Origin: Paenibacillus xylanilyticus | GTDB lineage: Bacteria > Bacillota > Bacilli > Paenibacillales > Paenibacillaceae | Length of the DNA: 64,000 nucleotides | Reading direction: 5' to 3' | Assembly (NCBI RefSeq): GCF_013359935.1 | Contig: NZ_JABMCB010000197.1 | Span: 124,001 to 188,000, forward strand | Shown here: one piece after another, positions 42,035 through 51,110 of the stretch | Layout: every line of letters starts with the position of its first letter | How positions within the stretch are numbered: position 1 is the stretch's first letter | Notes under the pieces: generated by a model | Database searches by the model: none | The model's input: the letters and a program-made list of their open reading frames with translations, nothing else | Told to the model about the DNA's origin: nothing | Position numbers and translations under genes: made by a program

Positions 42035-42090
42035 CTTGGACTCCTTCCACCACGGGTGCATCGAGCAGGGCCGTGGTACGGATATAATTT

Positions 42091-42753
42091 TTACAACGTC
42101 ATGGCACGGCCATTGCGCATCAGGTAATCTTCCTTCACTTTGTAATCCGGCATGATGCTGCCGACACGTCGCCAGAAGGAACGATCATGGTTCATATGAT
42201 GAATGTGGCACAGCTCATGAATGATGACATAATCAATGACCTCCAGTGGTGCCATCGCCAGACGGTAGTTGAACGTGAGCTTTTTGTCCCAGCTGCAGCT
42301 GCCCCACTTGGTGGCTGATTCCACAATGTCTATTGTCTTCGGCTTCACCTTTAGCTCCTGTTGATAGCGACCGATGCGTTCACCAATAACCCTTTTACAC
42401 TCGGCAAAATAAAACTTCTTCAGATTCGCCCGCAGCTCCTCTTCCCCAAGTCCTTCTACCTCAATTAATTCATGCAGGGCATGCTCCTTGCCAAAGAGCA
42501 AAAATGTCCCCTTGCCTTCCTTCTCGTACGCCTTGGCCTGGGGTCCTTCCAAGGCCTGCTGCATGAGGGCCGATTTCTTCAAAATAACCTCACCGTGCTG
42601 CTCTACAAGCTGCTTAATCATCTCTTCGCTCGTACCATTAGGCGCCTTAATGGTAACCATGTAGGGCAGATCCATTGTGATCGATACTTTCTTGCGTTTA
42701 CCATATACCATATGACATTGAATGACGTGTTCGTTTAATTTGATCGTTAACAT
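42091..42753 (-). CDS. YgjP-like zinc metallopeptidase (DUF45/M48-type)
   Basis: A 220-aa protein with the zincin motif HELCHIHHMNH and upstream KWGSCSWDKKLTFNYRLAMAPLEVIDYVIIHELCH, the hallmark of the YgjP/WLM family. The N-terminal half is the beta-rich DUF45 region (SITMDLPYMVTIKAPNGTSEEMIKQLV). Start at 42753 (GCGGAG upstream). It lies 57 nt upstream of the DUF1801 gene on the same strand, so the two may be one transcript. Target unknown. Confidence 0.9.
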   Translation of the reverse strand: MLTIKLNEHVIQCHMVYGKRKKVSITMDLPYMVTIKAPNGTSEEMIKQLVEQHGEVILKKSALMQQALEGPQAKAYEKEGKGTFLLFGKEHALHELIEVEGLGEEELRANLKKFYFAECKRVIGERIGRYQQELKVKPKTIDIVESATKWGSCSWDKKLTFNYRLAMAPLEVIDYVIIHELCHIHHMNHDRSFWRRVGSIMPDYKVKEDYLMRNGRAMTL

Positions 42754-42884
42754 GCTGTGCTCCGCTTCTTTCAAGTTCTCAATTCAATACGATTGTATAC
42801 CATCGCGAGCTCATCTGCACAACAAATAGATATTTAATTAAGTATTATTTACGGAAGTAGAGCAGGGGCCAAATCGATTCTGAA

Positions 42885-42975
42885 GAAGCGTAGCGTTCGC
42901 ATTTATTCCCAGATTTCTCCATTTTAAAAAGGGAATAAAAAAGAAATCTGGGAATAACAGCGATCGGAAGAATGA
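42885..42975. repeat. Dispersed intergenic palindromic repeat, copy A
   Basis: Contains a perfect 16-bp inverted repeat, TTATTCCCAGATTTCT (42903-42918) and its complement (42942-42957), with AT-rich centre, flanked by CGTTCGC on one side and AGCGATCGGAAG on the other. Reverse-complemented it aligns with the copy at 50797-50880. Noncoding, between convergent-free gene ends. Confidence 0.8.
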
Positions 42976-43047
42976 TTCGTAACCGGAACGGCTACTTCAC
43001 AACATTTTAAGCAACTAAATAACGTGATAGAAATGGAGGATACCGCC

Positions 43048-43815
43048 ATGAATCCTATGACTGAAGCTGACCACAAAACCATTGAGGAACTATCCCTCAA
43101 TCACTGGCAGCCCTTATCCACCCTGCTCTACGATGGCTGGGTTCTGCGTTTTGCCAATGGGTATACGAAGCGTGCCAACTCCATACAGCCCATCCATTAT
43201 TCAACCCAGGACGTGCATGCCAAGATTGATGAGTGTGAACGAATCTATGCTTCCAATCAGCTCAGTACGATTTTTAAAATCACGCCTTTTATTCAGCCGG
43301 ATCATCTGGACCAGCTCTTGCAGGACAAAGGTTATGTCATTGTGGACCACTCCAGCATTCAGACCCGCAGTCTGGAACATTTACAGGAACCGAAACACTC
43401 TTTCGTACAAATCGACGAGCAGTTGACAGAGGAGTGGCTGGACCACTTTTGCCGGCTGAACCAGGTGAATAACCTGCAACGGAGAACCATGACACAGATG
43501 CTGTCCAACATCCGCACATGCAAGGCCCTCATCTCGCTCTCCGTCGACGGGCAAGTCGTTGCCTGTGGGCTCGGCGTTGTGGAACGCGGCTATATCGGCT
43601 TGTACGACATTATTACAGATGTGAACTATCGCAACCGCGGACTCGCTGAACAGATGATTCTGCATCTCCTCCATTGGGGAAAAAGACAGGGTGCCACATC
43701 CAGTTACTTGCAGGTGGTAGCGAATAACCGACCCGCATTAAGACTTTATGCCAAGCTCGGTTACTCGGAGGTCTATAAGTATTGGTATAGGGTCAAAGAA
43801 TTCAACCAAGTCTGA
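43048..43815 (+). CDS. GNAT-family N-acetyltransferase
   Basis: A 255-aa protein. The C-terminal 120 residues form the GNAT core: acetyl-CoA site DVNYRNRGLAEQMILHLLHWGKRQG (Q/RxxGxG/A variant RNRGLA) and VVANNRPALRLYAKLGYSEVYKYWYR. The N-terminal part (WQPLSTLLYDGWVLRFANGYTKRANSI) is typical of the two-domain 'GCN5-related' proteins of Bacilli. Start at 43048 with GGAGG at normal spacing. Acceptor substrate unknown. Confidence 0.9.
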   Translation: MNPMTEADHKTIEELSLNHWQPLSTLLYDGWVLRFANGYTKRANSIQPIHYSTQDVHAKIDECERIYASNQLSTIFKITPFIQPDHLDQLLQDKGYVIVDHSSIQTRSLEHLQEPKHSFVQIDEQLTEEWLDHFCRLNQVNNLQRRTMTQMLSNIRTCKALISLSVDGQVVACGLGVVERGYIGLYDIITDVNYRNRGLAEQMILHLLHWGKRQGATSSYLQVVANNRPALRLYAKLGYSEVYKYWYRVKEFNQV

Positions 43816-43877
43816 GCATCAACTGCTCCAGATTTTATTCATCAGCCATACATATACGCACAGTGATATCACATCAC

Positions 43878-43915
43878 AAAAAATGCCTTCCTTATATAAT
43901 AAGAAAGGCATTTTT
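43878..43915 (+). terminator. Terminator after the GNAT gene
   Basis: AAAAAATGCCTT(CC) / AAGGCATTTTT stem-loop; usable in both directions. Confidence 0.85.
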
Positions 43916-43982
43916 CTGTAATTAGCTCGTTTTTAGCACACTGTTCAAGCTGTTCAATATTCATCGTAATCTGCTCAACCTT

Positions 43983-46361
43983 TTACAAAGGAAGCTTCAC
44001 CAGTACCTCGTATTTCAACTCAGCTCGAACATCCTTGATGATGTCACCCTCAATCAATTGACCGTTAACATACACTTCGGTCTCACGTACAGACGCATCC
44101 CGCTGCATCTTCACATGCAGCTCGGCCCCGCGGAACAATCGCGTCACCGATGCTTCGTTCCAATCTGCAGGCAATTGCGGGCGAACGAGCAATCCTTCGG
44201 CGTGCCCCTGCAAGCCAAACAGTCCATCAATCAGGCAGCGGTACACCCAAGGTACTGTTCCTGTATTGAACAGATGGCTGGAGCGGCCTGCTGTACGTGG
44301 AAATTGTCTGTACGCCCCGCGATAATAATTCGGGATAAATACAGGTAACTGGCCCCGCTGGAGGATATCATCTGCATCCGGACCGGGAATCATTTTACGC
44401 AGGAGACGATAGGCGTTCTCCTTTTCTCCCACCAAATACAGTGCATAGATGTAGAACGCAGCAGCATGGTTGTAAACTGCCCCATTTTCGGCGCTGCCCG
44501 GATGTTTCTGCGTGACCCGGCCCACATCCTCCCGCATGGCCGTGAAGGACGGTGCCAGCTTTTCCACACCATATGGCGTCTCCAATTGTTCCTCTACAGC
44601 CCGAATCAGCTTCTCCCGCTTCTCTTCGTCTGCCGCACCACTCATCAGTGCCCAACCCTGAGGGTTAATAAAGATACGTCCCTCCTGATCCTTGCTGATT
44701 CCGAAAACGACATTATCGTCCGTAATTCCGCGAGCATACCACTCGCCATCCCACAGATACTCATTCGCTATGGCATTGGTCCGATCTGCTTCCTCTCGGA
44801 ATTGCTGCGCTGCTGCGGGATGCCCCGCCTGCTCGGAAATATCAGCCCATACCTTGAACGCATAAGCTGTCGCGATCGTCAGCCAACCCGAAACCCCTTT
44901 GCCCTTGTACCCAACCATGTTCATCGGGTCACACCAATCACCCTGATTAATGTAATTAAGGCCACGATGGTCCCGATCCTGAATTAACCAGCGCATGGCA
45001 AGATTCATATGCTCCAGGACTGAGGCTTTTTCCTCACTGTCGGCAAATGCAACCTGCTCCTCCAAAATGCTGTAATCATTCGTTTCATCCAGATACGTAC
45101 TCATACAGACAGGTAGCCAGATACAGTGATCCGTATGAGGAACCTGGTTAATGTATTTGAGTTCCGCATCCGGGTGCAAAATGATTCCATCTGGCATTGC
45201 GCCGCTTGCATGCTGCTGTGCCAGGGCGGTCAGGAATGCTTCACGCGCAATCTGTGGCCGAATATAACTCATGCCCATGTTATCCTGCAGATAGTTCCGG
45301 GTCTGCGGATCAGTCGTCAGCCGGTTCGTTTTGCCGTGGTAATACATTTGACGTGGCAGCCAGTGGTTCACAAAATTATTCAGTCCGTCATCCGGTGTCT
45401 GGATCTGAATGTTCCCCTGTCCTTCTGCAACGTAAGCTGCATATTCCTGTTCGGCCAAGGCAAAGCCATCTAATCCTTCAGTATTCTGTTTTATAAAATA
45501 CCGCTGCCGGATGAGTTCGATCTCTTCCTCATCATGAGCAGGGCCAAAAATAAACCGATATTCCTGCTCCTCTCCCGCCTCCAATTCCAATCTGTACTGA
45601 AGAACAGCCACAGGTGTCTCGTATCTCGCATCCCCACCCTCTAAGGCGTCCAGCTGCAAAGCAGACGGGGCGTGTAGGCCACCTTCGCCTTCGAAATGCT
45701 CATGATTCACTTCCCATGAAGCAGGCTTACGATCGGCAAGCAGGTAGGTTTTGTCACTGTAATTTTTGATCTTGGCATAATCCTGATACTTCTGATACGG
45801 CGTGACCGACGAACAAACAATACCCTGCAGATCCTCCACGTACGTACCCGACTGGTTCATCCATGACATATATCCAACCGTGAAATACGGATAGATGCTC
45901 AGCTTGCGTTTATGGGAAGAGAGGTTCTTCACCTTCACCTGCCACAGCTCCATGGCATCCTCCTTAGGCAGACGCAGGCTCATCTCAATAGAGATGTCAT
46001 CGCTTACAACATTCCAGCGAATATCATGTTTCCCGACGGCAAATGTATAACTGTCCGCTTGTTTTCGTACCGGCTCATACGGAGCCGAGAAAATTTCACC
46101 GTTTATTTCATCTTTGATGTAAACAAATCGTCCCGGATGATGGGCGTAGTACGGCTGCTCCGGCTGCATGAATGTCTTGGCCTCCAGATTTGGCGCATGC
46201 GAGTACTTGGCAGGCTCCGGCTGCATGAATTGGGCTACAGCATATCCCCGGCAATTCATATGGATCATCATCTTTTCGTTCCAGAGGAATCCTGATGCCT
46301 TGGGCATACTTGTCGGACTTGTCAGTTCGTAGTATTCATTATCTTTCGTTGCTCTGATCAT
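43983..46361 (-). CDS. GH94-family glycoside phosphorylase (cellobionic acid phosphorylase-like)
   Basis: A 792-aa cytoplasmic protein without signal peptide: N-terminal beta-sandwich domain (to about 270), linker, (alpha/alpha)6 barrel with QGDWCDPMNMVGYKGKGVSGW, where the Asp of GDWCDP stands at the GH94 catalytic-acid position, and a C-terminal jelly-roll end. GH94 enzymes cleave beta-glucosides with phosphate to give sugar 1-phosphate. MNMVGYKGKG is what I associate with cellobionic acid phosphorylases rather than cellobiose phosphorylases (GLxADWNDC), a from-memory assignment. ATG at 46361 has AGAGG 7 nt upstream. The promoter carries a cre-like site. Confidence 0.82.
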   Translation of the reverse strand: MIRATKDNEYYELTSPTSMPKASGFLWNEKMMIHMNCRGYAVAQFMQPEPAKYSHAPNLEAKTFMQPEQPYYAHHPGRFVYIKDEINGEIFSAPYEPVRKQADSYTFAVGKHDIRWNVVSDDISIEMSLRLPKEDAMELWQVKVKNLSSHKRKLSIYPYFTVGYMSWMNQSGTYVEDLQGIVCSSVTPYQKYQDYAKIKNYSDKTYLLADRKPASWEVNHEHFEGEGGLHAPSALQLDALEGGDARYETPVAVLQYRLELEAGEEQEYRFIFGPAHDEEEIELIRQRYFIKQNTEGLDGFALAEQEYAAYVAEGQGNIQIQTPDDGLNNFVNHWLPRQMYYHGKTNRLTTDPQTRNYLQDNMGMSYIRPQIAREAFLTALAQQHASGAMPDGIILHPDAELKYINQVPHTDHCIWLPVCMSTYLDETNDYSILEEQVAFADSEEKASVLEHMNLAMRWLIQDRDHRGLNYINQGDWCDPMNMVGYKGKGVSGWLTIATAYAFKVWADISEQAGHPAAAQQFREEADRTNAIANEYLWDGEWYARGITDDNVVFGISKDQEGRIFINPQGWALMSGAADEEKREKLIRAVEEQLETPYGVEKLAPSFTAMREDVGRVTQKHPGSAENGAVYNHAAAFYIYALYLVGEKENAYRLLRKMIPGPDADDILQRGQLPVFIPNYYRGAYRQFPRTAGRSSHLFNTGTVPWVYRCLIDGLFGLQGHAEGLLVRPQLPADWNEASVTRLFRGAELHVKMQRDASVRETEVYVNGQLIEGDIIKDVRAELKYEVLVKLPL

Positions 46362-46435
46362 CACTGAACCTCTCTTTCGGGTTATGGAGTTGGAATGACA
46401 GAAAACGTTTTAGTAACTTGTATACAACTTCATTC

Positions 46436-46464
46436 ATTATAACACGGGAACGCTTACAGTCACG
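46436..46464 (-). promoter_or_regulatory. GH94 gene promoter with overlapping cre-like site
   Basis: Minus strand: CGTGAC (46464-46459), 17 nt, TATAAT (46441-46436). The spacer contains TGTAAGCGTTCCCG (46445-46458), matching the cre consensus TGWNANCGNTNWCA at all but two fixed positions. A second CG-centred palindrome AAAACGTTTT (46402-46411) lies just after the start. Both suggest CcpA control. Confidence 0.6.
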
Positions 46465-46563
46465 GATTAATGTTCAACTTCGTCTGAATTAAATGGCTCG
46501 GCTCATAAACATCGCAAAATATTCTTTTTAAAATAAACCTCTGCTAAAGGGGATCGACTTAAC

Positions 46564-46590
46564 AAAAAAAGAGCTGAATTCTCAGCTCTT
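46564..46590 (-). terminator. Terminator of the SnoaL-like gene
   Basis: AAGAGCTGA / TCAGCTCTT stem followed on the minus strand by TTTTTTT, overlapping the last codons of the gene. Confidence 0.85.
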
Positions 46591-47001
46591 ATTGCGCTCC
46601 AGTTGTTTTTCAATTCCCAGCCTGTCGATCTGAATCCAATATTCTGCAATCCTCTCATTCTGCACGCGATAAACGGCACTGGCAATTTCAATCACTGGCA
46701 GATTGGTCGGTGTATATCCATCCACTTCCCCAATATGGGTACCCGCTTGTCTCCAGCGTACATACACTTTATCGCCATGTGCAATCAGTTCCTGAATCTC
46801 AAGTGAAAACTCGCCATAAGCTTGAAGCATTTCTCTCACATGATCCGCATAATTGGAAGGCGTCCTGCTTACGGTCACTTCCTCTTCCGATATCACCTGA
46901 TGGGCCAGTACCTGCTCCGCCATTAATGTATCTGCATAATCAAGATTCCGACCTGATCGCACTTCTTCAAAAAAAGTTCGGACAATCTGCTCTGGTGTCA
47001 T
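46582..47001 (-). CDS. SnoaL/NTF2-like ester cyclase-family protein
   Basis: A 139-aa single-domain protein: EQIVRTFFEEVRSGRNLDYADTLMAEQVLAHQV ... VYVRWRQAGTHIGEVDGYTPTNLPVIEIASAVYRVQNERIAEYWIQID matches the SnoaL-like polyketide-cyclase fold, a pocket-forming alpha+beta cone with many activities. ATG with GGAG 8 nt upstream. Monocistronic. Function unassigned. Confidence 0.87.
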   Translation of the reverse strand: MTPEQIVRTFFEEVRSGRNLDYADTLMAEQVLAHQVISEEEVTVSRTPSNYADHVREMLQAYGEFSLEIQELIAHGDKVYVRWRQAGTHIGEVDGYTPTNLPVIEIASAVYRVQNERIAEYWIQIDRLGIEKQLERNKS

Positions 47002-47289
47002 TCACTCCACTCCATTCACATTGAATTCCTCTTTAACCTCGATGACATTAAAAAGTACATCTTTCATTATTTTATCATCCATTTCATGCTGGGATTTCCT
47101 TCCTGTTCTACTGTTCTATAGGACTATCAACCCTCTTCGTATGCCTTGACAATGAGACTATATAACCATAAACTAGCAAAAGGTATTAGGAAATTAATAG
47201 GAGGTTTTGCTGATAAGAGGATCGACGATAGTTTTTATCCATAATTGAATATGTCTGATTCATCAAGAAAAACAGGAAAGCGGTGTACC

Positions 47290-49740
47290 ATGAAACGTCT
47301 GTATTTTATATTGTTTGCACTTACCGTGCTGCTGGCTGGATGTCAGAGCAGTAACGAGGAAACGATTTCAACGGAGGATACTGTAAAAGAAGGCTCTACC
47401 ATATTAAGTTTGAAACAGAAATACGGCTCTGAATCGAACCCATCGATCATGCCGATGTATAACGTAGCTCAAGACGAAGAATTCAAGTTTACATTCAAAG
47501 CTGATCTGAAAAATAGCCGTCTGCAAGCAAGTGATATGATTAGCGTACATACCGATATTAAAGCACTCGAAGCTAGTAAAGTTTACGCCATACCAGAAAT
47601 CAACGACAACAGTGTTTCCATCAAGCCTCTTGGGTGGGGCGTATTAAGCTCAAATTCAATGAAGAACAAGAATCAAAGCACTTGGGGCGGTGCCCCAATC
47701 TATTATATTCGGATTAACTATGATCTGGATGCAGACCAATTGACACCGCTCGACAAACCCATGATCATCCCATTCACAGTGAAGTCCGAAGTGCCTGTCC
47801 CTCATCTCAAATATGAGATCGACAAGAATAAACGATTTAAACTCACTTGGGACAAAGTAGATGGCGCCACAGAATACAAAATTTATAATCGTGCTGATCG
47901 AACCGTAATTTTTGAAACGAACAACATCCCTCTGCAAGGCGCAGAGAAAGCCTACAATGGAAGTAATCCTCTGGTTATAGCGACTACAACCGAGACGTCC
48001 TTCGATGATTTCAATGGAGATGGAAAAGGCGGCCTTGGTGTTATCAATGAACTAATGACATCCTATCAAAATCATGGCATGAAGGGTGAATATTACGTCA
48101 CCGCTGTTAGTGGGGACAAGGAATCGAATTTCAGTAATGGCGTTGCCACTGCTCCACTCTCTGACCAGTTGCCAATGGCATTGACAGAACAACTATATAT
48201 GAAGAAATTAAAAAACGTGAATGAACTGCCCAAAGCAACGAATATTGAACATATTGACGGTTCATTATTACAAGGAAGGATTGTCTATGATACAGCGAAT
48301 GTAGAGATTTCAGACTTTAACGAAACGAACATTCCGTTTCACATCAAAGGAACTGCTCTTACCAGTTATGTACGGGTAGAGTCTGTAACCACAGACGATT
48401 TGGCAAAACTGGAAAACCAAACGGTTGCGGAATCCAGTAACGGATTGATCGAACCGAAGAACGATACGCCTTACGTCCCTGCACCTGATGTGCCTACGGT
48501 CATCAACAACAGTGATGCTCCTGTATCGGATTCTGCGGCCGAATCCTCACCTGCTGAGTCCACCAACTCTGCACCAGCACAAGAAGACGAGACTGAAAAT
48601 GCACCGTCGGAAGATAGAAATGAACCAGTTTCAACGCCTGAACCTGGTGAAGAAAACCTTGTGGACGAGCAGAAGTCCAATACACAGCAAAAGGTTGAAG
48701 AGGGTAATCAGGAAACGGTTCCTGAACCGGCTGCAGGTGATGAACTTATCAATGCGGATTCCGCATTAGAAGAAGTGTTGGCCAAAAACATGATTGCTGC
48801 CCAAGACAAGATCTCTTTGAAAGCTTTTCCTGAAGCCCAAAATTTCACGACGCTCTCGGATGTTGTACTGAAAGTAATGTATCAGAATCCATTGGTTCTG
48901 GGTGTGGAAGGCTTCGAATACAACTACGGCACATTGACGCTTTCGATTCATTATAATGAATCCCCTGAAGCCATCCAAAAGAAACAGGATGAGATTATTG
49001 CCAAAGCAAACGAAGTTGTTGCTTCCATTATCAAGGATGGCATGAACGAGGATGAGAAACGCAAAGCGATTTATGATTACCTGAACGATAATGCGAAGTA
49101 TGATGATGCCGCGCTGGAAAGTGCGGAGCAGAACAACTTCAAAACCACCGATCCACAATATAATGACTCATTCACCACCTACGGCATTCTGGTCAAAGGT
49201 GTTGGTGTATGTGCCAGCTATGCTTCTGTATACAAACTGCTCTCCGATCTGTCCGGACTGGAAAGCATTGTTGTCACCGGAACTTCCAGTGGTGTCCCTC
49301 ATGCGTGGAACAAGGTCAAAATTGGAAGTGAATGGTTGCATGTGGATGCCACCAATAATCTAACCAACTCCGGTATCCCCTACTTCCTGTACAATGCAAA
49401 CGATGAAACGGCTGCAAGTCAGGAAACGGTAGCGGATAAAGATTATTGGCTCGATTCCGAACTTACTTTGTTTAATGGCGAAAGTGATGCAAACGACTAT
49501 TATGTGCAAAACGATCTTGAAGTCGCTTCGCTAAGTGAATACAAAACGAAGGCTGAAAGTGAACTAAGAAACGGTGAGAAGCAGGTTATTCTAAGATTTG
49601 CCTCGCCCGTTAACTCGGATGAACTGATGACAGCAGCAGGCGAAGCCCTTGCTGCGGTGGATGAAGCCCTTTTGAACACGGCACAATTGGCTACACTGGG
49701 CAGTTACGCAATTCTGGAGCCGAATCCGGAACAAAACTAA
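47290..49740 (+). CDS. Large lipoprotein with C-terminal transglutaminase-like domain
   Basis: An 816-aa protein. Lipobox LLAGC at residues about 17-21; residues 60-370 are two fibronectin-III/Ig-like beta domains (PVPHLKYEIDKNKRFKLTWDKVDGATEYKIYNRAD); 390-490 is an Asp/Glu/Pro/Ser-rich disordered stretch; then a transglutaminase-like domain with Cys641 (GVCASYA), His671 (PHAWNKV) and Asp686 (HVDATNN). Such domains usually act as peptidases or crosslinkers on cell-surface proteins. Start at 47290 begins the signal peptide. No partner gene; convergent with an SDR gene. Confidence 0.88.
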   Translation: MKRLYFILFALTVLLAGCQSSNEETISTEDTVKEGSTILSLKQKYGSESNPSIMPMYNVAQDEEFKFTFKADLKNSRLQASDMISVHTDIKALEASKVYAIPEINDNSVSIKPLGWGVLSSNSMKNKNQSTWGGAPIYYIRINYDLDADQLTPLDKPMIIPFTVKSEVPVPHLKYEIDKNKRFKLTWDKVDGATEYKIYNRADRTVIFETNNIPLQGAEKAYNGSNPLVIATTTETSFDDFNGDGKGGLGVINELMTSYQNHGMKGEYYVTAVSGDKESNFSNGVATAPLSDQLPMALTEQLYMKKLKNVNELPKATNIEHIDGSLLQGRIVYDTANVEISDFNETNIPFHIKGTALTSYVRVESVTTDDLAKLENQTVAESSNGLIEPKNDTPYVPAPDVPTVINNSDAPVSDSAAESSPAESTNSAPAQEDETENAPSEDRNEPVSTPEPGEENLVDEQKSNTQQKVEEGNQETVPEPAAGDELINADSALEEVLAKNMIAAQDKISLKAFPEAQNFTTLSDVVLKVMYQNPLVLGVEGFEYNYGTLTLSIHYNESPEAIQKKQDEIIAKANEVVASIIKDGMNEDEKRKAIYDYLNDNAKYDDAALESAEQNNFKTTDPQYNDSFTTYGILVKGVGVCASYASVYKLLSDLSGLESIVVTGTSSGVPHAWNKVKIGSEWLHVDATNNLTNSGIPYFLYNANDETAASQETVADKDYWLDSELTLFNGESDANDYYVQNDLEVASLSEYKTKAESELRNGEKQVILRFASPVNSDELMTAAGEALAAVDEALLNTAQLATLGSYAILEPNPEQN

Positions 49741-49755
49741 TGCCCTAAAAAGAAT

Positions 49756-49799
49756 AAAGAACTCCATCTCCCATGAACAGGGAATGGAGTTCTTTGTTT
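49756..49799. terminator. Bidirectional terminator between convergent genes
   Basis: AAAGAACTCCAT / ATGGAGTTCTTT stem with inner CCCATGAACAGGG; T-rich on plus, T-rich (TTATTCTTTTT) on minus. Confidence 0.85.
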
Positions 49800-49838
49800 A
49801 ACCGACTATTTCAATCATGGATGCCTGTTATCTCATGT

Positions 49839-50741
49839 TTACGGACTAACTGTACCGCCATTGGCATTCAATGTCTCGCCGCTCACATAGCTGGATTCCT
49901 GACTTGCCAGGAATACAAACGCAGGCGCCATCTCGGCAGGCTGTCCTGCCCGACCAAGTGGTGTATTGGAGCCAAAACTAGCAAGCTTCTCCACGGGTTG
50001 TCCGCCTACGATCTGAAGCGGTGTCCATACCGGACCTGGCGCAACGACATTCACACGAATGCCTTTGCTACCGACCTGCTGGGCGAGTGCTTTGCTGAAC
50101 GTGTTAATGGCCGCCTTCGTCGTTGCATAGTCCAGCAGGATTGGCGAAGGACTGTACGCCTGGATGGAGGACGTATTGATGATGGAGCTGCCTGGTTTCA
50201 TATGTTTTATAGCCGCTTTGCAGAGCCAGAACAGAGAATACACATTCGTCTTAAATGTCGCATCGAATTGTTCTGTCGTCAGATCGGCGATCTGTTCAAC
50301 AAACTGCTGTTTACCTGCCACGTTCGCAAGGATATCAATCCCGCCAAGCTCTTTTACGGCAGATTCAATGAGCTGCTCGCAATATTTCTCATCCTTCAGG
50401 TCACCTGGAATCGCAACAGCCTTGCGGCCTGCTTCTTCAATCAGCTGCACCACTTCTTTGGCGTCGGCTTCTTCCTCCGGAAGGTAGGACAGCACAACAT
50501 CCGCGCCTTCACGGGCAAAAGCAATCGCTGCCGCACGGCCAATCCCGCTGTCCGCCCCGGTGACTACGGCTTTGCGTCCAGTCAGACGTCCGCTGCCTTT
50601 GTAGCTCTTTTCCCCTGCATCAGGTACAGGTGTCATCTCGCGCTGAAGTCCAGGCTCTTCCTGCTGCTGCTTCCACTCGGGTGTTGCCTTCGGATATTGT
50701 GTCGTCGGATCTTGTACAGTATGCTGGTCTTGATTAGCCAT
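49839..50741 (-). CDS. Short-chain dehydrogenase/reductase (YhdF/YdaD-type)
   Basis: A 300-aa SDR: NAD(P) motif TGADSGIGRA, NVAG, Ser in SSIQAYS and Tyr-Lys in YATTKAA (YxTxK, slightly divergent from YxxxK but with Y and K in place), and the classical PGPVWTP. The 45-residue N-terminal extension (DPTTQYPKATPEWKQQQEEPGLQREMTPVPD) is typical of general-stress SDRs of Bacilli such as YhdF. Start at 50741 (GAGGAGG). Substrate unknown; stress role by analogy only. Confidence 0.92.
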   Translation of the reverse strand: MANQDQHTVQDPTTQYPKATPEWKQQQEEPGLQREMTPVPDAGEKSYKGSGRLTGRKAVVTGADSGIGRAAAIAFAREGADVVLSYLPEEEADAKEVVQLIEEAGRKAVAIPGDLKDEKYCEQLIESAVKELGGIDILANVAGKQQFVEQIADLTTEQFDATFKTNVYSLFWLCKAAIKHMKPGSSIINTSSIQAYSPSPILLDYATTKAAINTFSKALAQQVGSKGIRVNVVAPGPVWTPLQIVGGQPVEKLASFGSNTPLGRAGQPAEMAPAFVFLASQESSYVSGETLNANGGTVSP

Positions 50742-50796
50742 GTTCAATTCCTCCTCGGTCATTTACAGATGATCACTACGATCACAGAACAACCTT

Positions 50797-50880
50797 ACGA
50801 TTGCTGTTATCCCCAGATTTTTTTTCTCCCTTTTATTAAGGGGAAAATCCAGGGATAGCGTATGCTTCCGATGCAGCTTT
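50797..50880. repeat. Dispersed intergenic palindromic repeat, copy B
   Basis: Begins CGATTGCTGTTATCCCCAG and ends with AATCCAGGGATAGCG, matching the reverse complement of the element at 42885-42975 (CGATCGCTGTTATTCCCAG ... ATCTGGGAATAA) with a degenerate second arm. It lies upstream of the SDR gene. It is followed by another hairpin (AGCTTTCT/AGAAAGCT, 50875-50893). The rest of 50742-51060 shows no gene. Confidence 0.75.
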
Positions 50881-51060
50881 CTTGCAGAAAGCTTTTAAGC
50901 GAGCACTTCGTTTCTCCAGGTTATTTCTGTTCTCTTCGTGACCATGCAAATTTAAATTTATTTATTGTTGTTTTCATAAAAGTTGCACTCTTTTCTTTGT
51001 AACCGAGATGGGCCAAATTTAAACTGGGCCTGCTCAATTCCATATAGCCATTGTTCCGCA

Positions 51061-51091
51061 TTGAATCTCCAGTGACTGGAGGTTATATAAT
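51061..51091 (+). promoter_or_regulatory. MerR-type promoter with 19-nt spacer, regulator side
   Basis: TTGAAT (51061-51066), 19-nt spacer, TATAAT (51086-51091). The spacer starts with the perfect dyad CTCCAGTGACTGGAG (51067-51081). Immediately upstream of the MerR gene (start 51111). Nearly the same sequence stands before the convergent hydrolase gene. Confidence 0.92.
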
Positions 51092-51110
51092 CAATCATGA
51101 GGTGATCTCA

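Noticed and set aside
49773..50858. A 361-codon open frame on the plus strand
   Set aside because: It mirrors the SDR gene, whose NAD motif and YxxxK are clear; the plus frame also runs through a terminator hairpin and the palindromic repeat.
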